Notes: generated by a model from the letters alone, not told the origin. A stretch of 64,000 nt of DNA from an uncultured Bacteroides sp. (GCA_944321465.1 CALULL010000001.1:178467-242466); one strand, 5' to 3'; shown: positions 26,914-37,822, counted from the first letter of the stretch. Program-made: numbers and translations.

Positions 26914-29900
26914 ATGAAAAAGATTACGCAATGGGCGTGTGTCTTGCTGGCCGTGGCGGCTGCGGGACATGCGGGTGTGAGAGATGTTTTTGCCACCCCG
27001 GTACCGGTGGCATGGATGCAGAACGAGGAGGGTACGGCCCTCGTGGTTGATGTGCAGGTGGCCGGGACGCTGAGCAGCCTGGTGACAGACACCGGGGCGG
27101 AGAGCCTGACGCTGACGGGCAACCTGAACGGATCGGACTTCGACTTCATCCGACAGCGGATGACGGCTCTGAAGACGCTCGATCTGAGGGGAGTCTTGTT
27201 GGAAGGAAACGCAATACCGGATTGGGCCATGCAAGGGCACAAGGGATTGCAGCGGCTTGTCCTGCCCGAGGAACTGTCTGCTGTAGGCTACAAGGCTTTC
27301 GATGAGTGCTTCTCTTTGGCCGAAATCGTGTGGCCGGATGGGCTGAAAACCATCGGAGATGAAGGCTTCTCGCAATGCGCGCTGACGGGCGAGCTGACGC
27401 TGCCCGCCTCGGTTGAGTCGATTGGCACCTATGCTTTCGACTACAGCCCCATCACCAAGGCTACGGTCCCGGCCCGCACGCTGGGCGAGTATGTGTTCAA
27501 GGAGTGCCGGTCGTTGCAGTCGGTGGTGTTCACGGGCGATACGGTTGCCATCGGGCAATATGAGTTTCAGAATTGCTCCGCCCTGAGTTCGGTCGAGTTC
27601 CAAGGCTATGTAGAAACGGTCGGTTACCGGGCTTTCTACGAATGTCCGGCCTTGCAGGCCGCCGACTTCACCGGCGGAGTGGGCACGGTGGGCGAAGATG
27701 CTTTCTACCGTTGCGGCGCGTTGGCCCGTGTGTCGTTCCCGCTTGGAGTGAACAGCATCGGGCGCGAAGCTTTTAGAGAATGCCCTGTGCTCAGCGAGGT
27801 TTCCTTCACCGGCCATGCGACGAGCATTGGTGAATATGCTTTCTACGAGTGCGGGGCGTTGGCCGAGGTGGCGTTCCCCGACTCGGTGGGCAGCATCGGC
27901 AATCAGGCTTTCTACAGATGCTCCGCCCTGCGCGAAGTGGTCTTCCCCGGCACGGTGGGCAGCATGGGGACACAGGTGTTCGAGGACTGCACCGCGTTGC
28001 AGAAGGTGGTGTTCCCCGACAATCTGGCCCAGGTGAGCGACTACACTTTCTGCTACTGCCGAGCGTTGCAGGAGGTGACCCTGCCGCAGACGCTGAGCCG
28101 CATCGGCGAATATGCCTTCTACGACTGCGAGCGGCTGGAGGACTTCACGATGCCCGACAGCCTGAAGAGCATCGGCTCGTATGCCTTCAACGAGTGCTAC
28201 CGCCTGAACAAGGTGGCGGTGAAGGCCGCTACGCCGCCCACGATGGGCAGCAACGTGTTCAACTACACGCGGGTGGCTTTCGTCCCCAAGGGTTCGGGTG
28301 CGCTCTACTCGGCTGCCTCGGGCTGGAGCGGAATGGTCGTCATCGACGGCGACACGCCTCTGCGGGTAGAAGTGGAGCTGGGCAGTGCCGGCACGCTGGG
28401 CGAGGAAATCCTGAAGCAGGTGGACTATGTGAACGTGGTGAACGAGCTGGTAGTCTCCGGCCCGCTGAACAGCGACGACTACTACCAGATACAGCAGCGG
28501 ATGCCCAACCTGATGAGTATCGACATGACGGGCGTGCTGATGGAGGAACTGCCGAACTACTTCTTTGACAACCGGGGCACCTTGCTCAGCATCAAGCTGC
28601 CGCAGGGCCTGAAACGCATCGGCTCGTACGCCTTCAACCGCTGCTACGGACTGACGGAGATGGAGCTGCCCGAGGGGCTGGAGCAGATACGCTATTCGGC
28701 GTTCGAAAATTGCTATGCGCTGAAGCACATCAACCTGCCCTCCACGCTGACGAGTATGGAAGGTTCGGTGTTCTCCTACTGCTACTCGCTGGAGGCGCTG
28801 GCGTTCCCCGACGGGCTGCGGACGATAGAAAGCAGCCTGTGCTACAATTGCTCGTCGCTGTCGTCGGTGACGTTGCCAGCCGGGCTTTACGAGGTGAAGA
28901 GCAGTGCGTTCCGGGGCTGTGGAGCCTTGTCCGAGGTGGTATTCCCCGACGGGCTTACCCGTCTGGAGGATGAAGCCTTCCGCTACTGCTACGGCTTCTC
29001 CGAGGTCTTGCTTCCTGCTTCCTTGGAGTATTGCGGCCGGGCCTTCCGGGATTGTTCCAACATAAAAGAGGTGGTCAGCCTGGCTTCCATCCCGCCCTCG
29101 CTGAACGGCACGGACGACATCCTCTACGGCGTAGGCAAGGGCGACGTACAGCTGTATGTCCCCTTCTGGAGCGTGAACGACTACAAGCTGACGCAGGGTT
29201 GGGACGCATTCCCCAACATCAATGCTGCCGAGGGCTACGAGGCCGACGAGATAAACGTGCACGGCAGCCTGACGCTGGCCGAAGGCATGCGACCCACGAA
29301 CGAACCCGCCGTGAGGGTGCACGGCAGCGGACAACTGACGGTGGACGGCCCGGAGGCTTTCTCCATGCGGCGGTACACGCAGAGTCACCGGCTGGACATG
29401 CGCAACAGCAGCAACCACGACCGATCGACCTACACGAGGCTCATCAGCGAGTCGGAAACCATGCGTGCCGACACGGTGGAGATGGAGTTCTCGGTGAACT
29501 ACGCTAATGCGTGGATGTTCATTTCCTTCCCGTTCGACGTTCAGGTAGCCGACATCGAAGTGTCCGACGGGGCACAATACGCCATCCGCAAGTACGACGG
29601 AGCCTCGCGCGCCCAAGGCGAGACGGCCAACTGGCGCGACATGACTGCCGACAGCACCCTGCGGGCGGGCGAGGGCTACATCCTGCAACTGAGCAAGACG
29701 GCAAGCCGCTTTGCCGTGCAGGCGGTGAACAACGGGCAGAAGAACCGCCTCTTCTCAGGCACTGCCATAACCACGCCGCTGGGCGAATACCTCTCCGAGT
29801 TTGCCCACAACCGCAGCTGGAACTTCGTGGGCAACCCTTATCCCTGCTACTTCGACGTGCGCTATCTGGAGTACTCTTCGCCCATCACCGTGTGGAACGG

Positions 29901-30705
29901 GCAGGGCTACACGGCTTATTCTCCGACGGACGACGACTACATCCTGCGCCCCATGCAGGCTTTCTTTGTGCAGAAGCCCGTGGAGACCGACGCTTTGACC
30001 TTCTTGCCCGAGGGGCGGCAGATGGATGCCTCCGTGCGTCCGCGTCCCGAGGCCGTGCCTGCGGCCCAGGACGAGATGCGCTATATATATAATGTATATA
30101 TGGACGGAACGGACTACACCGACCGCACGCGCGTGGTGGTGAACGAGGCTGCCGGTGCGGGTTACGACCTGCTGTGCGACGCGGCCAAGTTTATGAGCAG
30201 CCGCGAGGATGTGCCCCAGCTCTACGTCATAGGTGCGGAAGGCAGCCGCTATGCCATCGATGAGCGTCCGCTGGGCACGGGCGTGGTGCGTCTGGGCGTG
30301 CACGTAGGCCGGGCCGGAAGCTACACGCTGCGCATGGACAGCGGCGTGGGCGAGGTCTGGCTGAAGGACAAGGCCGAGGGACGCGAGGTGCGTCTGGACG
30401 GCAGCAGCTACACCTTCGGCAGCGAACCGGGCGACTTTGACAACCGCTTCGAGCTGCGCCTGCGCACGCAGGCCACGGGACTGGAGAGCGTTGGGGCAAC
30501 CGACGGCGTGCGCGTGCAGGCCGGACAGGGCTGCATCGAGGTGCTGGGCACGGAGGCCGGAGCACGCGTGACGGTGTGCAACGTGGCCGGTCGTGTGGTG
30601 AACGAGACCACGGCGACGCAGGCAACGACGCGCATACAGGCCGGGGCCGGACTGTATCTGGTGACGGTGGAAGGCGAGACGCACAAGGTAGTGGTGAAAG
30701 ACTAA
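26914..30705 (+). CDS. BspA-like leucine-rich-repeat surface protein with T9SS sorting domain
   Basis: 1263 residues. A signal peptide (MKKITQWACVLLAVAAAGHA) precedes two blocks of BspA/LRR_5 repeats, about residues 90-460 and 530-770, with units of the form IGEYAFYECGALAEVAFPDS. A 77-residue break separates the blocks. A beta-rich region follows (770-1170). The last ~75 residues are a type A T9SS C-terminal domain, ending GLYLVTVEGETHKVVVKD. The protein is predicted to cross the outer membrane by T9SS and be displayed or released; BspA relatives bind host or bacterial partners. The next gene starts 20 bp later. Confidence 0.9.
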   Translation: MKKITQWACVLLAVAAAGHAGVRDVFATPVPVAWMQNEEGTALVVDVQVAGTLSSLVTDTGAESLTLTGNLNGSDFDFIRQRMTALKTLDLRGVLLEGNAIPDWAMQGHKGLQRLVLPEELSAVGYKAFDECFSLAEIVWPDGLKTIGDEGFSQCALTGELTLPASVESIGTYAFDYSPITKATVPARTLGEYVFKECRSLQSVVFTGDTVAIGQYEFQNCSALSSVEFQGYVETVGYRAFYECPALQAADFTGGVGTVGEDAFYRCGALARVSFPLGVNSIGREAFRECPVLSEVSFTGHATSIGEYAFYECGALAEVAFPDSVGSIGNQAFYRCSALREVVFPGTVGSMGTQVFEDCTALQKVVFPDNLAQVSDYTFCYCRALQEVTLPQTLSRIGEYAFYDCERLEDFTMPDSLKSIGSYAFNECYRLNKVAVKAATPPTMGSNVFNYTRVAFVPKGSGALYSAASGWSGMVVIDGDTPLRVEVELGSAGTLGEEILKQVDYVNVVNELVVSGPLNSDDYYQIQQRMPNLMSIDMTGVLMEELPNYFFDNRGTLLSIKLPQGLKRIGSYAFNRCYGLTEMELPEGLEQIRYSAFENCYALKHINLPSTLTSMEGSVFSYCYSLEALAFPDGLRTIESSLCYNCSSLSSVTLPAGLYEVKSSAFRGCGALSEVVFPDGLTRLEDEAFRYCYGFSEVLLPASLEYCGRAFRDCSNIKEVVSLASIPPSLNGTDDILYGVGKGDVQLYVPFWSVNDYKLTQGWDAFPNINAAEGYEADEINVHGSLTLAEGMRPTNEPAVRVHGSGQLTVDGPEAFSMRRYTQSHRLDMRNSSNHDRSTYTRLISESETMRADTVEMEFSVNYANAWMFISFPFDVQVADIEVSDGAQYAIRKYDGASRAQGETANWRDMTADSTLRAGEGYILQLSKTASRFAVQAVNNGQKNRLFSGTAITTPLGEYLSEFAHNRSWNFVGNPYPCYFDVRYLEYSSPITVWNGQGYTAYSPTDDDYILRPMQAFFVQKPVETDALTFLPEGRQMDASVRPRPEAVPAAQDEMRYIYNVYMDGTDYTDRTRVVVNEAAGAGYDLLCDAAKFMSSREDVPQLYVIGAEGSRYAIDERPLGTGVVRLGVHVGRAGSYTLRMDSGVGEVWLKDKAEGREVRLDGSSYTFGSEPGDFDNRFELRLRTQATGLESVGATDGVRVQAGQGCIEVLGTEAGARVTVCNVAGRVVNETTATQATTRIQAGAGLYLVTVEGETHKVVVKD

Positions 30706-30725
30706 AAGCATAGGAGACTCTGACA

Positions 30726-33700
30726 ATGAAACACTGGTATATATTCTTGCTGACCGTGCTGTGGTGCGTGCAGGCCGTGGGTCAGGAAGGGGGCTTCAAC
30801 CCCTCTAACCCGCCCGAACCGGGACAACGCTATCACCTGACGGTAAGCACGATGCCCGCCGAGGGCGGGTGGACTTCCCCCTCGGGACGGCAACAGTATG
30901 GGCTGGGCGAAACCGTCCGCCTGAATGCCTATGCCAACACGGGCTTCCACTTTGCGGGCTGGAGCCAGAACGGCGAAGTGGTCTCTACCGAGAGCAGTTA
31001 CACATACACCATTCCGGCGGCGGACAGCGAGCTGACGGCCCTCTTTGAGTTCGGGCCGGAGAGTCCCGAGGAACCGTCGCCCGTCCCCCTGCGGCATAAG
31101 CTCACTCTTAGAGCCGAACCGTCCGGGGGAGGCAGTTTTAACATATCTTCGGGCACGCTCTTCGGCGAAGGCTCTATGGTGAGGCTTCAGGCTTATACCG
31201 AGACGGGATTTGAGTTTGTGGGCTGGCGGCGCGAGGGACAAACGGTGTCGACCGACGGTGCCTATTCTTTCGTCATGGGCACGGAGGACGAGGAACTGAC
31301 GGGGGTATTCCGCTTCAACCCGGCCAACCCGGGAAACCCGGGGGCAAACTCTTGGAACAAGACGACGGGCGAACTGATTGTCGACGACTTCGTGCCGGGC
31401 AACATCATGTCGGCTGTCGATGCCGTGATAGGTGGCAGTGGCAATCGCGGTGCTGTCACTATGGTGACGGTGGCCGGGCAAATGTCCTCCTACGACTTCG
31501 GGCTGGTGGACTACATGGACAACTGTACGTTGGCCGACCTGAGCCGCACGGGCGGATATACCGAGATACCGGGCTATGCCTTCGACGGTACCGCTTTGGC
31601 CTCGGTCTCGCTGCCTGCCTGCGTGGAACGGATAGGCTACCGCGCTTTCGGCAACTGTGCCGCCCTGACAACGTTGTCGTGCTACGCCCAGACACCGCCC
31701 GTGCTGGACAACAACGTCTTCGAGGGGGTAAACGACGGCTTGGTTGTGCGTGTGCTGGCTTCGGCTCTGCCGCTCTACTCCGAGGCTGAGGGTTGGAAGG
31801 ACTTCACCCTGCTGCCGCTCACCGAGGAGGTACGCTCGCTGGAGGTGAACTTACCGGCGGACAGCGGAAACCGCTACGCGAACACGACTCTGGAACTCAT
31901 CAACCAGACCAATGGGCAGAAACAACGCTACGTGGTGACCGACCGGACCGTCTATACCTTCAACGGCCTGCTACGGAACTGTACCTACAGCGTGGTGTTG
32001 CGCAGTGCCAACGGGGCAGAGCTGGGGCGCATAGACGATATAGAACTGGACGAAGCGGATGTCTCCGTCGCATTCAGTTCTCTGAAGGAACTGCTCGACG
32101 TTACCCTGCAGGTGCTGCTTCCCGACGGCACGGACGTTACAGGCATGACACAAGTAACGTGGCTGGACAGTGCCGGTACCTATCTGTCGCAAGGGCAGAC
32201 CCTGACGGGCCAGGTGGCAGGCACGAAACTGGCTTACCGCGTAGCTTTGGGCGAGAAACTGGGCACGGAGTATGTAGTTCCTGCCGAACAGGACTATACC
32301 GTGCAGGCCGGGAGTGGCAACAATCCCGCCTGTCGGCTGGAGGCAATAGCCCAGGTGGCTGTCGCCGGGCGTGTGACGGGCGAGGCGGATGACGCTTTGT
32401 CGGGGGCTGTGGTATCTGTGTCGCAGAAACTGAACGGGCAGTATTCCAAGTCGTTCTCTACCCGCACGGATGCTCGGGGAAACTTCTCGTTGAAGGTGTA
32501 CGATGCCGAGAGCACAGTCTCGGTTTCGGCGACTGATTACGTGAACTACACCGCTTCTGTACCAGGTTTTGGGCAAGATACCGACCTGGGCGTGCTGCGG
32601 CTGGAACCTATCTCTGGTCCTACGGTCAACTTGGCGTTTACTTATACGCCCAGTGTGCGCGAGGGCGAGGTGGCCGATACGCAAAGCTGGTACTCGGATT
32701 ACGAGAATGTCGCTTACTCGGTCTACAACGAAACACAAGGTCGGGCCGTGGAGGGGGTGTCCGTGCAGTATCCCAGCCTCGTCCTGACGGAAGGGGCTGA
32801 GGCAGGCGACCGTCTGCGCCTCACGGCTACCAGCAAGACCGGCTCGTTCCTTCCCGTCGAAACGACGGTAGTCATTGCCGAAGACGGCTCGGCCAGTGCC
32901 ACCTTCCCCATAGTGGCCTGGGGAGGCATAGCAGCTTCCTACAACACGACGGACAACGCTTCGGTGACGGGAATGCTCTACGATGCCCGTGGCGAGCTGG
33001 TTGGCAAGTACGCTTATGCCAATTCTTCGCTTTCCATACCTTCTTTACCCGATGGCGGATACACGCTCGTGACGATGGCTGGCAGCACTTTCTTTAACTC
33101 GGTGCTTCGCCTTTCTCAGCTCGCAGCCTCGGGATTGACTGAAGGGACGGACTATGTGCAGGATGTCGTCGACGTGAAGAGTGGCGTTATCGTAACGGTG
33201 TCCAACGAGTCGGTACCGCCGTTGGACGAAAGCAAGCTCTATTACACGGGTTCCAACACGGCCTTTACCGTCAACAAGGCATCCATTGTGGCCGGAAACT
33301 ACCTGACGCTGAAAGGACAGGTCGATTTCCGGGAGGAGTATGCCGGGCGTGTGTCCGATGTCTGCTTGGCCGTAGACCTGCCTTCCTCCTGTTCCTTTGT
33401 TGAGAACTCCGTCATGGTCGGCAGCCAGATTTCGGGCTATACGTTGGATGGCAACCGTCTTACCATCCCCTTCGGTGAAGACCATTCGGAGCAAATCCGC
33501 TTTTGTGTCATACCTACGGCGGGCGGCTCCTTTACCCCCAGTGCCTTCGTGGAATTTGAACTGGACGGAAAGACGGTTCAACAACCCATAGGCTCGGCAT
33601 ATAGCGAGGTGAAGGACCTGGGCATCACGGTGCCCGAGGTGGTGGCTAAGACGAGTGTGCCGATTAGTGGTACGGCAGTAGGTAAATCCGAGGTAGAGAT

Positions 33701-36700
33701 TTATGATAATGGTATTCTTATAGGGCAAACTACGGCTTTGGCTAACGGGTTGTGGAGCACGGCCTGCGAACTGAACGAGCCTTACAATCTTTCTTCTCAC
33801 AGTATCTATGCTAAGGTAAGAACACCGCAAGGTGTGCTCTTGCAGTCGGAGACGCGGGTAGTAGACTATGATATGAATGCCATCCAAGTATCCAGTGTTA
33901 CCATGTTCTACGACAATCCCGAGCTGAACAAGATGTACGAAGTGACCTTTGACTTCCAGAATCCTACAAGTGAGGCCCAAAAGTACACTTACTGTATTTG
34001 GAACAAGGAGTTCAGTTTCACCATCAATTTCACTGATAATAGTCCTGAGAAGGTCTCCAATGTTGTATTGCATGTGAAGACAGGAGATGGCAATTGGCGT
34101 GCTCTCAATGCCCGGTATGACGCAAAGAAAGATCTTTGGGTGGCTCATGGGGAGTTTGGTGACAATTACGACGGTATTGTTCCTGTGAATGTAAGTGTGG
34201 AGTTTGATTTGTCTTCTACAGAAATTGTTCTCAGCGAAGAAATGATTTCAGATGCTTATGCTGTACTGACAAAAGAGCAAGAGAACCTGAGTAGGCATAA
34301 TCAACAGACGGATAGTCTACATACTTTAATCGTGGATGAGCGCAACAAGATACCGCTTGATTTAGATGTCCTGTCATCACTTTACTCTCAATATTTTGCC
34401 CTTATAAGCATGGCAGAGCCTGTCTTAGAGGAAACCGATACCACATTAATAACCGATAGGGAATTGGAAGTCATGCAGTCTGAATATGACGCTTTTGAAG
34501 CGGAATATGGAACAGTAAGTTGTGACAGTTTACTCACCGTTTCTCTGTCCAACATTCGGTATGAAGTAGAAGAAAGTGACATTAGTGGTATCTTTGCTGT
34601 TTCTACTTGCGCAGGATACACCGAGAGCCAGTTAGGAGAGGAATTTGAAAAAATAGCTGTTACAAACGGTTCTTTCCTATATGTTAGGTCCGAAGAAGAC
34701 TCGATTACAATCCTCGACTTTACCAACGATGTGTGCTACACTGTCTCATCCATAACGGTTGGACTGATGCGAGCCTCCTCAAGCGAAGATTTTGTAGCTC
34801 GAATGAGGGCCTTTATTCGGGAACTGGATAAGAAATCTGAAAAAGTGCGTGATATTGCGGGAAAGATAATGGATGTGGTGAGTAAAGTCGAAGAGCATAT
34901 ACAAGGAGGTATCAAGTTTGCCCAAGAAGGGGGGAGTGCCGCCTATCTGCAACTGCTCAAGCTGCGCAGGGCCCAAGCAAGTGGAATAGATGTATCCCAA
35001 AACAGAATATTCTTGCTCGAAATGATTGTAGATGGTTACCAGGCTGAATACAATGGGCTAAAGAAACTGAAACAAGCTATGTCTCAATTCAACAGCAAGT
35101 TCTACAGTAGCGTTTTCGGAGGAATAGGTATCATTTCCAATCTGATTTCTTGTAAGGGGGATTTAGATAAGTTCATCAATACTTACTATTCGGTCCCCGA
35201 CCCTTGCGAAGACGATGAAGCAGAAGCAGATGATATAAGGAACAGAATACGCATTGCAGGCATTGCTGCCGGTATCTATTACGTAGGAAATATTTCGGGA
35301 GATGTCATTTCCCTGTTAAGCATCGGTCCATCGGTAGCCGCCGCTCCAGCCACAGCAGGTTCCTCTTTAGGTGTAGCTTTAGTTGCTGTGGGTAAGTTAG
35401 CCCTTTCCTATGGCTTACAGAAAGCATATGAGAAGTCTACAGAGATGTTCTTTAACTATGCAAAAACAAGAATAGCTTCTCTTGACTGCAACCAAGATGA
35501 CCCGGATGATGACGATGGTAACAATGACAATGATGGTAATAACGGAGGTGCTGGCGGAAGCGGAAATGGCTCTGGGCGTGGTACTCCTTCGGGTAATTCA
35601 GATCTTGATGTGTCTATCGACCCCTCCGGCTTCGTCTACGAGGCCGTCGAGAGCAATCGTCTTGCCGGAGTGACTGCCACCTGCTATTATAAGGAAATGG
35701 TGGAGGACATGTACGGGGACCTGCATGAGCAAGTCGTGCTGTGGAATGCTGCCGACTATGCACAACAGAACCCGTTGTTCACCGATGAAATGGGCATGTA
35801 TCGTTGGGATGTGCCTCAGGGATTATGGCAAGTGAAGTTCGAGAAAGAGGGTTACCAGACGACCTACAGCGAATGGCTTCCGGTGCCTCCGCCCCAATTG
35901 GAGGTGAACATAGGCATGGTGCAGACGGCGCAGCCTGTGGTGACTGCCGTGCGGGGATACGACACAGGGGTTGAAATAGACTTTAGCAAATACATGGATA
36001 CGGAGACGCTTGCTTCAGACCACATCGGTATCCAGTTGCGGGGGCAGGCATTGCAGGGCGACATAAGCCTGACCGATGCCGAGCCCAACCCCACTGCTCC
36101 GGGCGAGGCCTTTGCGTCGCACCTGCGTTTCGTGCCTGCCGAACCATTGGCTGTGGGCGACACCGTGCTTGTCACCGTCTCTCGGCGTGTGCGGAGCTAC
36201 GCCGGTATACAGATGGAGGGCGACTACAGCCAAGAGGTCGTTATCTCGCAGGAACCGCGTTTGCAGACCGATACTTTGCTTCAAGTGCCCTATGGCGGAA
36301 CGGCCACGCTAACCGTCAAGGTCTTGCCGGTTGCCGAGTCCGCAGGGTGCACGCTTGCCGTCTCCTCCACGTCGCAGGCCATAGCTTCCGTGCAGCCCTC
36401 CGAGGTTGTGATGGATGCGACCGGTACGGCTACCTTTACCGTAGCTGGCGAACTGTTGGGGCGCACGGCTTTGCGCTTGTCCGTGGCCGATATGGCCTTG
36501 CAGGCCAATGTAGCGATTGCCGTCGTGGAGCCTGAAGAGGAAATCCTGACGTGCCACTACGACCTTGTGGCTGGTTGGAACTACGTTTCCTTCAATTTGT
36601 CCGACGAGCGTCTTGCAAGCCCGGCGGCTCTGCTTTCTTCTTTTGGGGAAGAAGCGGAGGCATTGCGGGGGCAGGACGGAGAGCTTGTCCGCGACGACGT

Positions 36701-37676
36701 TCAGGGCGGTTGGAAAGGAACGCTGATGCGCCTTCGTCCTGAACAGGGCTACAAGCTGAAACTGCGCCGGGCTTCCACTTTCGACTTGGAGGGGCCGGCC
36801 GCCAAGACCTACGAGGCTACTCTCACGTTGGGCGAGGGGTGGAACTGGATTGGCTTTGTTCCCCAGACAGAGATGGGCGTAGGTGATGCCTTTGCGCATC
36901 TGGAGGCCGACGAGAACGACGTAGTGTCGTCTCCCGAAGGCTTTGCCGTTTGGGATGGTACGTCGTGGCAAGGCAGTCTTTCCAACCTCCTGCCGGGTAG
37001 GAGCTACCTTTATTATTCCCGCTCGCTCAAGTCCTTCAACTATCCGCAAGAAGGGGCGTCTGCTCCCGTGTCGGGTGGAGTTTCTTCTGCTCCTTGGCCG
37101 CTTAGGGTAGCCGATTTCCCGGATGTCATGCCCCTGCTGGCTTCCCTGATGACGGCTTCCGGGGAGTACGTAGAAGCTGGCCGCTATGTGGTAGGTGCGT
37201 TTACTGGCGACCAATGCCGTGGCATATCTGCCGAGATAGAGGGCCGCTTCTATCTGCCCATAGTCGGTGAGGGCAGGGGACAGAATATCTCTCTGCGTGC
37301 CTTGGATACCATGACGGGCGAGGAGTATGCAGTGACGGAGGCCGTGACGTTCGACTCTACGGCTGTCTGCGTCGATTGCTCTGCTCCCATGCAGCTCCAT
37401 CTGGGCAAGCCGTTGGGCATAGCCAGCCTGTCGCAGTGGCTCTACCTGAGTCCCAACCCGGTGCGCCATGTGCTCTACGTCCGTGGCGGCGGCCTGGTGC
37501 AGGCTGGTAGCGAAGTGCGCATTTACAACAGCGCAGGGGCCGTTTGCCTGATGATGAAGGGGGCCGACCTCTCTGCCGGTATCGATGTGTCGTCGTTGAC
37601 CTCCGGCCTCTATTTCCTGGAGGTGCAGGATGCGGAGGGGCAGGCCGTACGGCTGAAGTTCCTGAAGGTGGACTGA
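30726..37676 (+). CDS. Giant multidomain T9SS surface protein (2316 residues)
   Basis: Signal peptide MKHWYIFLLTVLWCVQAVG. Two InlB-like B-repeats follow (~38-110 and ~120-195, with GETVRLNAYANTGFHFAGW), then one BspA-type LRR patch (~270-350), carboxypeptidase-regulatory and Ig-like beta domains (~370-980), and a helical module (~1160-1570) with a long hydrophobic stretch around 1505-1565. An Asp/Asn/Gly linker (~1585-1630) leads to a DPSGFVYEAV-type module (~1633-1900) and more beta domains. A type A T9SS sorting domain starts around LYLSPNPVRH and ends GLYFLEVQD...LKFLKVD. DNA for residues ~975-1632 is clearly more AT-rich than its flanks, suggesting the module was acquired. Probably adhesive or scaffold-like; function is not established. 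Confidence 0.88.
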   Translation: MKHWYIFLLTVLWCVQAVGQEGGFNPSNPPEPGQRYHLTVSTMPAEGGWTSPSGRQQYGLGETVRLNAYANTGFHFAGWSQNGEVVSTESSYTYTIPAADSELTALFEFGPESPEEPSPVPLRHKLTLRAEPSGGGSFNISSGTLFGEGSMVRLQAYTETGFEFVGWRREGQTVSTDGAYSFVMGTEDEELTGVFRFNPANPGNPGANSWNKTTGELIVDDFVPGNIMSAVDAVIGGSGNRGAVTMVTVAGQMSSYDFGLVDYMDNCTLADLSRTGGYTEIPGYAFDGTALASVSLPACVERIGYRAFGNCAALTTLSCYAQTPPVLDNNVFEGVNDGLVVRVLASALPLYSEAEGWKDFTLLPLTEEVRSLEVNLPADSGNRYANTTLELINQTNGQKQRYVVTDRTVYTFNGLLRNCTYSVVLRSANGAELGRIDDIELDEADVSVAFSSLKELLDVTLQVLLPDGTDVTGMTQVTWLDSAGTYLSQGQTLTGQVAGTKLAYRVALGEKLGTEYVVPAEQDYTVQAGSGNNPACRLEAIAQVAVAGRVTGEADDALSGAVVSVSQKLNGQYSKSFSTRTDARGNFSLKVYDAESTVSVSATDYVNYTASVPGFGQDTDLGVLRLEPISGPTVNLAFTYTPSVREGEVADTQSWYSDYENVAYSVYNETQGRAVEGVSVQYPSLVLTEGAEAGDRLRLTATSKTGSFLPVETTVVIAEDGSASATFPIVAWGGIAASYNTTDNASVTGMLYDARGELVGKYAYANSSLSIPSLPDGGYTLVTMAGSTFFNSVLRLSQLAASGLTEGTDYVQDVVDVKSGVIVTVSNESVPPLDESKLYYTGSNTAFTVNKASIVAGNYLTLKGQVDFREEYAGRVSDVCLAVDLPSSCSFVENSVMVGSQISGYTLDGNRLTIPFGEDHSEQIRFCVIPTAGGSFTPSAFVEFELDGKTVQQPIGSAYSEVKDLGITVPEVVAKTSVPISGTAVGKSEVEIYDNGILIGQTTALANGLWSTACELNEPYNLSSHSIYAKVRTPQGVLLQSETRVVDYDMNAIQVSSVTMFYDNPELNKMYEVTFDFQNPTSEAQKYTYCIWNKEFSFTINFTDNSPEKVSNVVLHVKTGDGNWRALNARYDAKKDLWVAHGEFGDNYDGIVPVNVSVEFDLSSTEIVLSEEMISDAYAVLTKEQENLSRHNQQTDSLHTLIVDERNKIPLDLDVLSSLYSQYFALISMAEPVLEETDTTLITDRELEVMQSEYDAFEAEYGTVSCDSLLTVSLSNIRYEVEESDISGIFAVSTCAGYTESQLGEEFEKIAVTNGSFLYVRSEEDSITILDFTNDVCYTVSSITVGLMRASSSEDFVARMRAFIRELDKKSEKVRDIAGKIMDVVSKVEEHIQGGIKFAQEGGSAAYLQLLKLRRAQASGIDVSQNRIFLLEMIVDGYQAEYNGLKKLKQAMSQFNSKFYSSVFGGIGIISNLISCKGDLDKFINTYYSVPDPCEDDEAEADDIRNRIRIAGIAAGIYYVGNISGDVISLLSIGPSVAAAPATAGSSLGVALVAVGKLALSYGLQKAYEKSTEMFFNYAKTRIASLDCNQDDPDDDDGNNDNDGNNGGAGGSGNGSGRGTPSGNSDLDVSIDPSGFVYEAVESNRLAGVTATCYYKEMVEDMYGDLHEQVVLWNAADYAQQNPLFTDEMGMYRWDVPQGLWQVKFEKEGYQTTYSEWLPVPPPQLEVNIGMVQTAQPVVTAVRGYDTGVEIDFSKYMDTETLASDHIGIQLRGQALQGDISLTDAEPNPTAPGEAFASHLRFVPAEPLAVGDTVLVTVSRRVRSYAGIQMEGDYSQEVVISQEPRLQTDTLLQVPYGGTATLTVKVLPVAESAGCTLAVSSTSQAIASVQPSEVVMDATGTATFTVAGELLGRTALRLSVADMALQANVAIAVVEPEEEILTCHYDLVAGWNYVSFNLSDERLASPAALLSSFGEEAEALRGQDGELVRDDVQGGWKGTLMRLRPEQGYKLKLRRASTFDLEGPAAKTYEATLTLGEGWNWIGFVPQTEMGVGDAFAHLEADENDVVSSPEGFAVWDGTSWQGSLSNLLPGRSYLYYSRSLKSFNYPQEGASAPVSGGVSSAPWPLRVADFPDVMPLLASLMTASGEYVEAGRYVVGAFTGDQCRGISAEIEGRFYLPIVGEGRGQNISLRALDTMTGEEYAVTEAVTFDSTAVCVDCSAPMQLHLGKPLGIASLSQWLYLSPNPVRHVLYVRGGGLVQAGSEVRIYNSAGAVCLMMKGADLSAGIDVSSLTSGLYFLEVQDAEGQAVRLKFLKVD

Positions 37677-37732
37677 TGCCCGGGCACATTGCCGCGACTT
37701 CCTTGACGGTTGGGCGGCGATAGAAACAAATC

Positions 37733-37777
37733 ATCCCGCCATTCTCGGTCGAAAGAGAGTGGCGGGATGTCTTTTTG
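37733..37777 (+). terminator. Intrinsic terminator after the surface-protein pair
   Basis: 14-bp stem ATCCCGCCATTCTC / GAGAGTGGCGGGAT (one G-T pair) with an 8-nt loop, followed by CTTTTTG. Confidence 0.9.
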
Positions 37778-37822
37778 TTTCTGCCGTTGCGTCGTGTGGC
37801 GGCGGCAGGCAGGGAAGGCGGG

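Noticed and set aside
26905-29688. 927-residue repetitive minus-strand frame
   Set aside because: Its repeats mirror the LRR repeats of the plus-strand surface protein.
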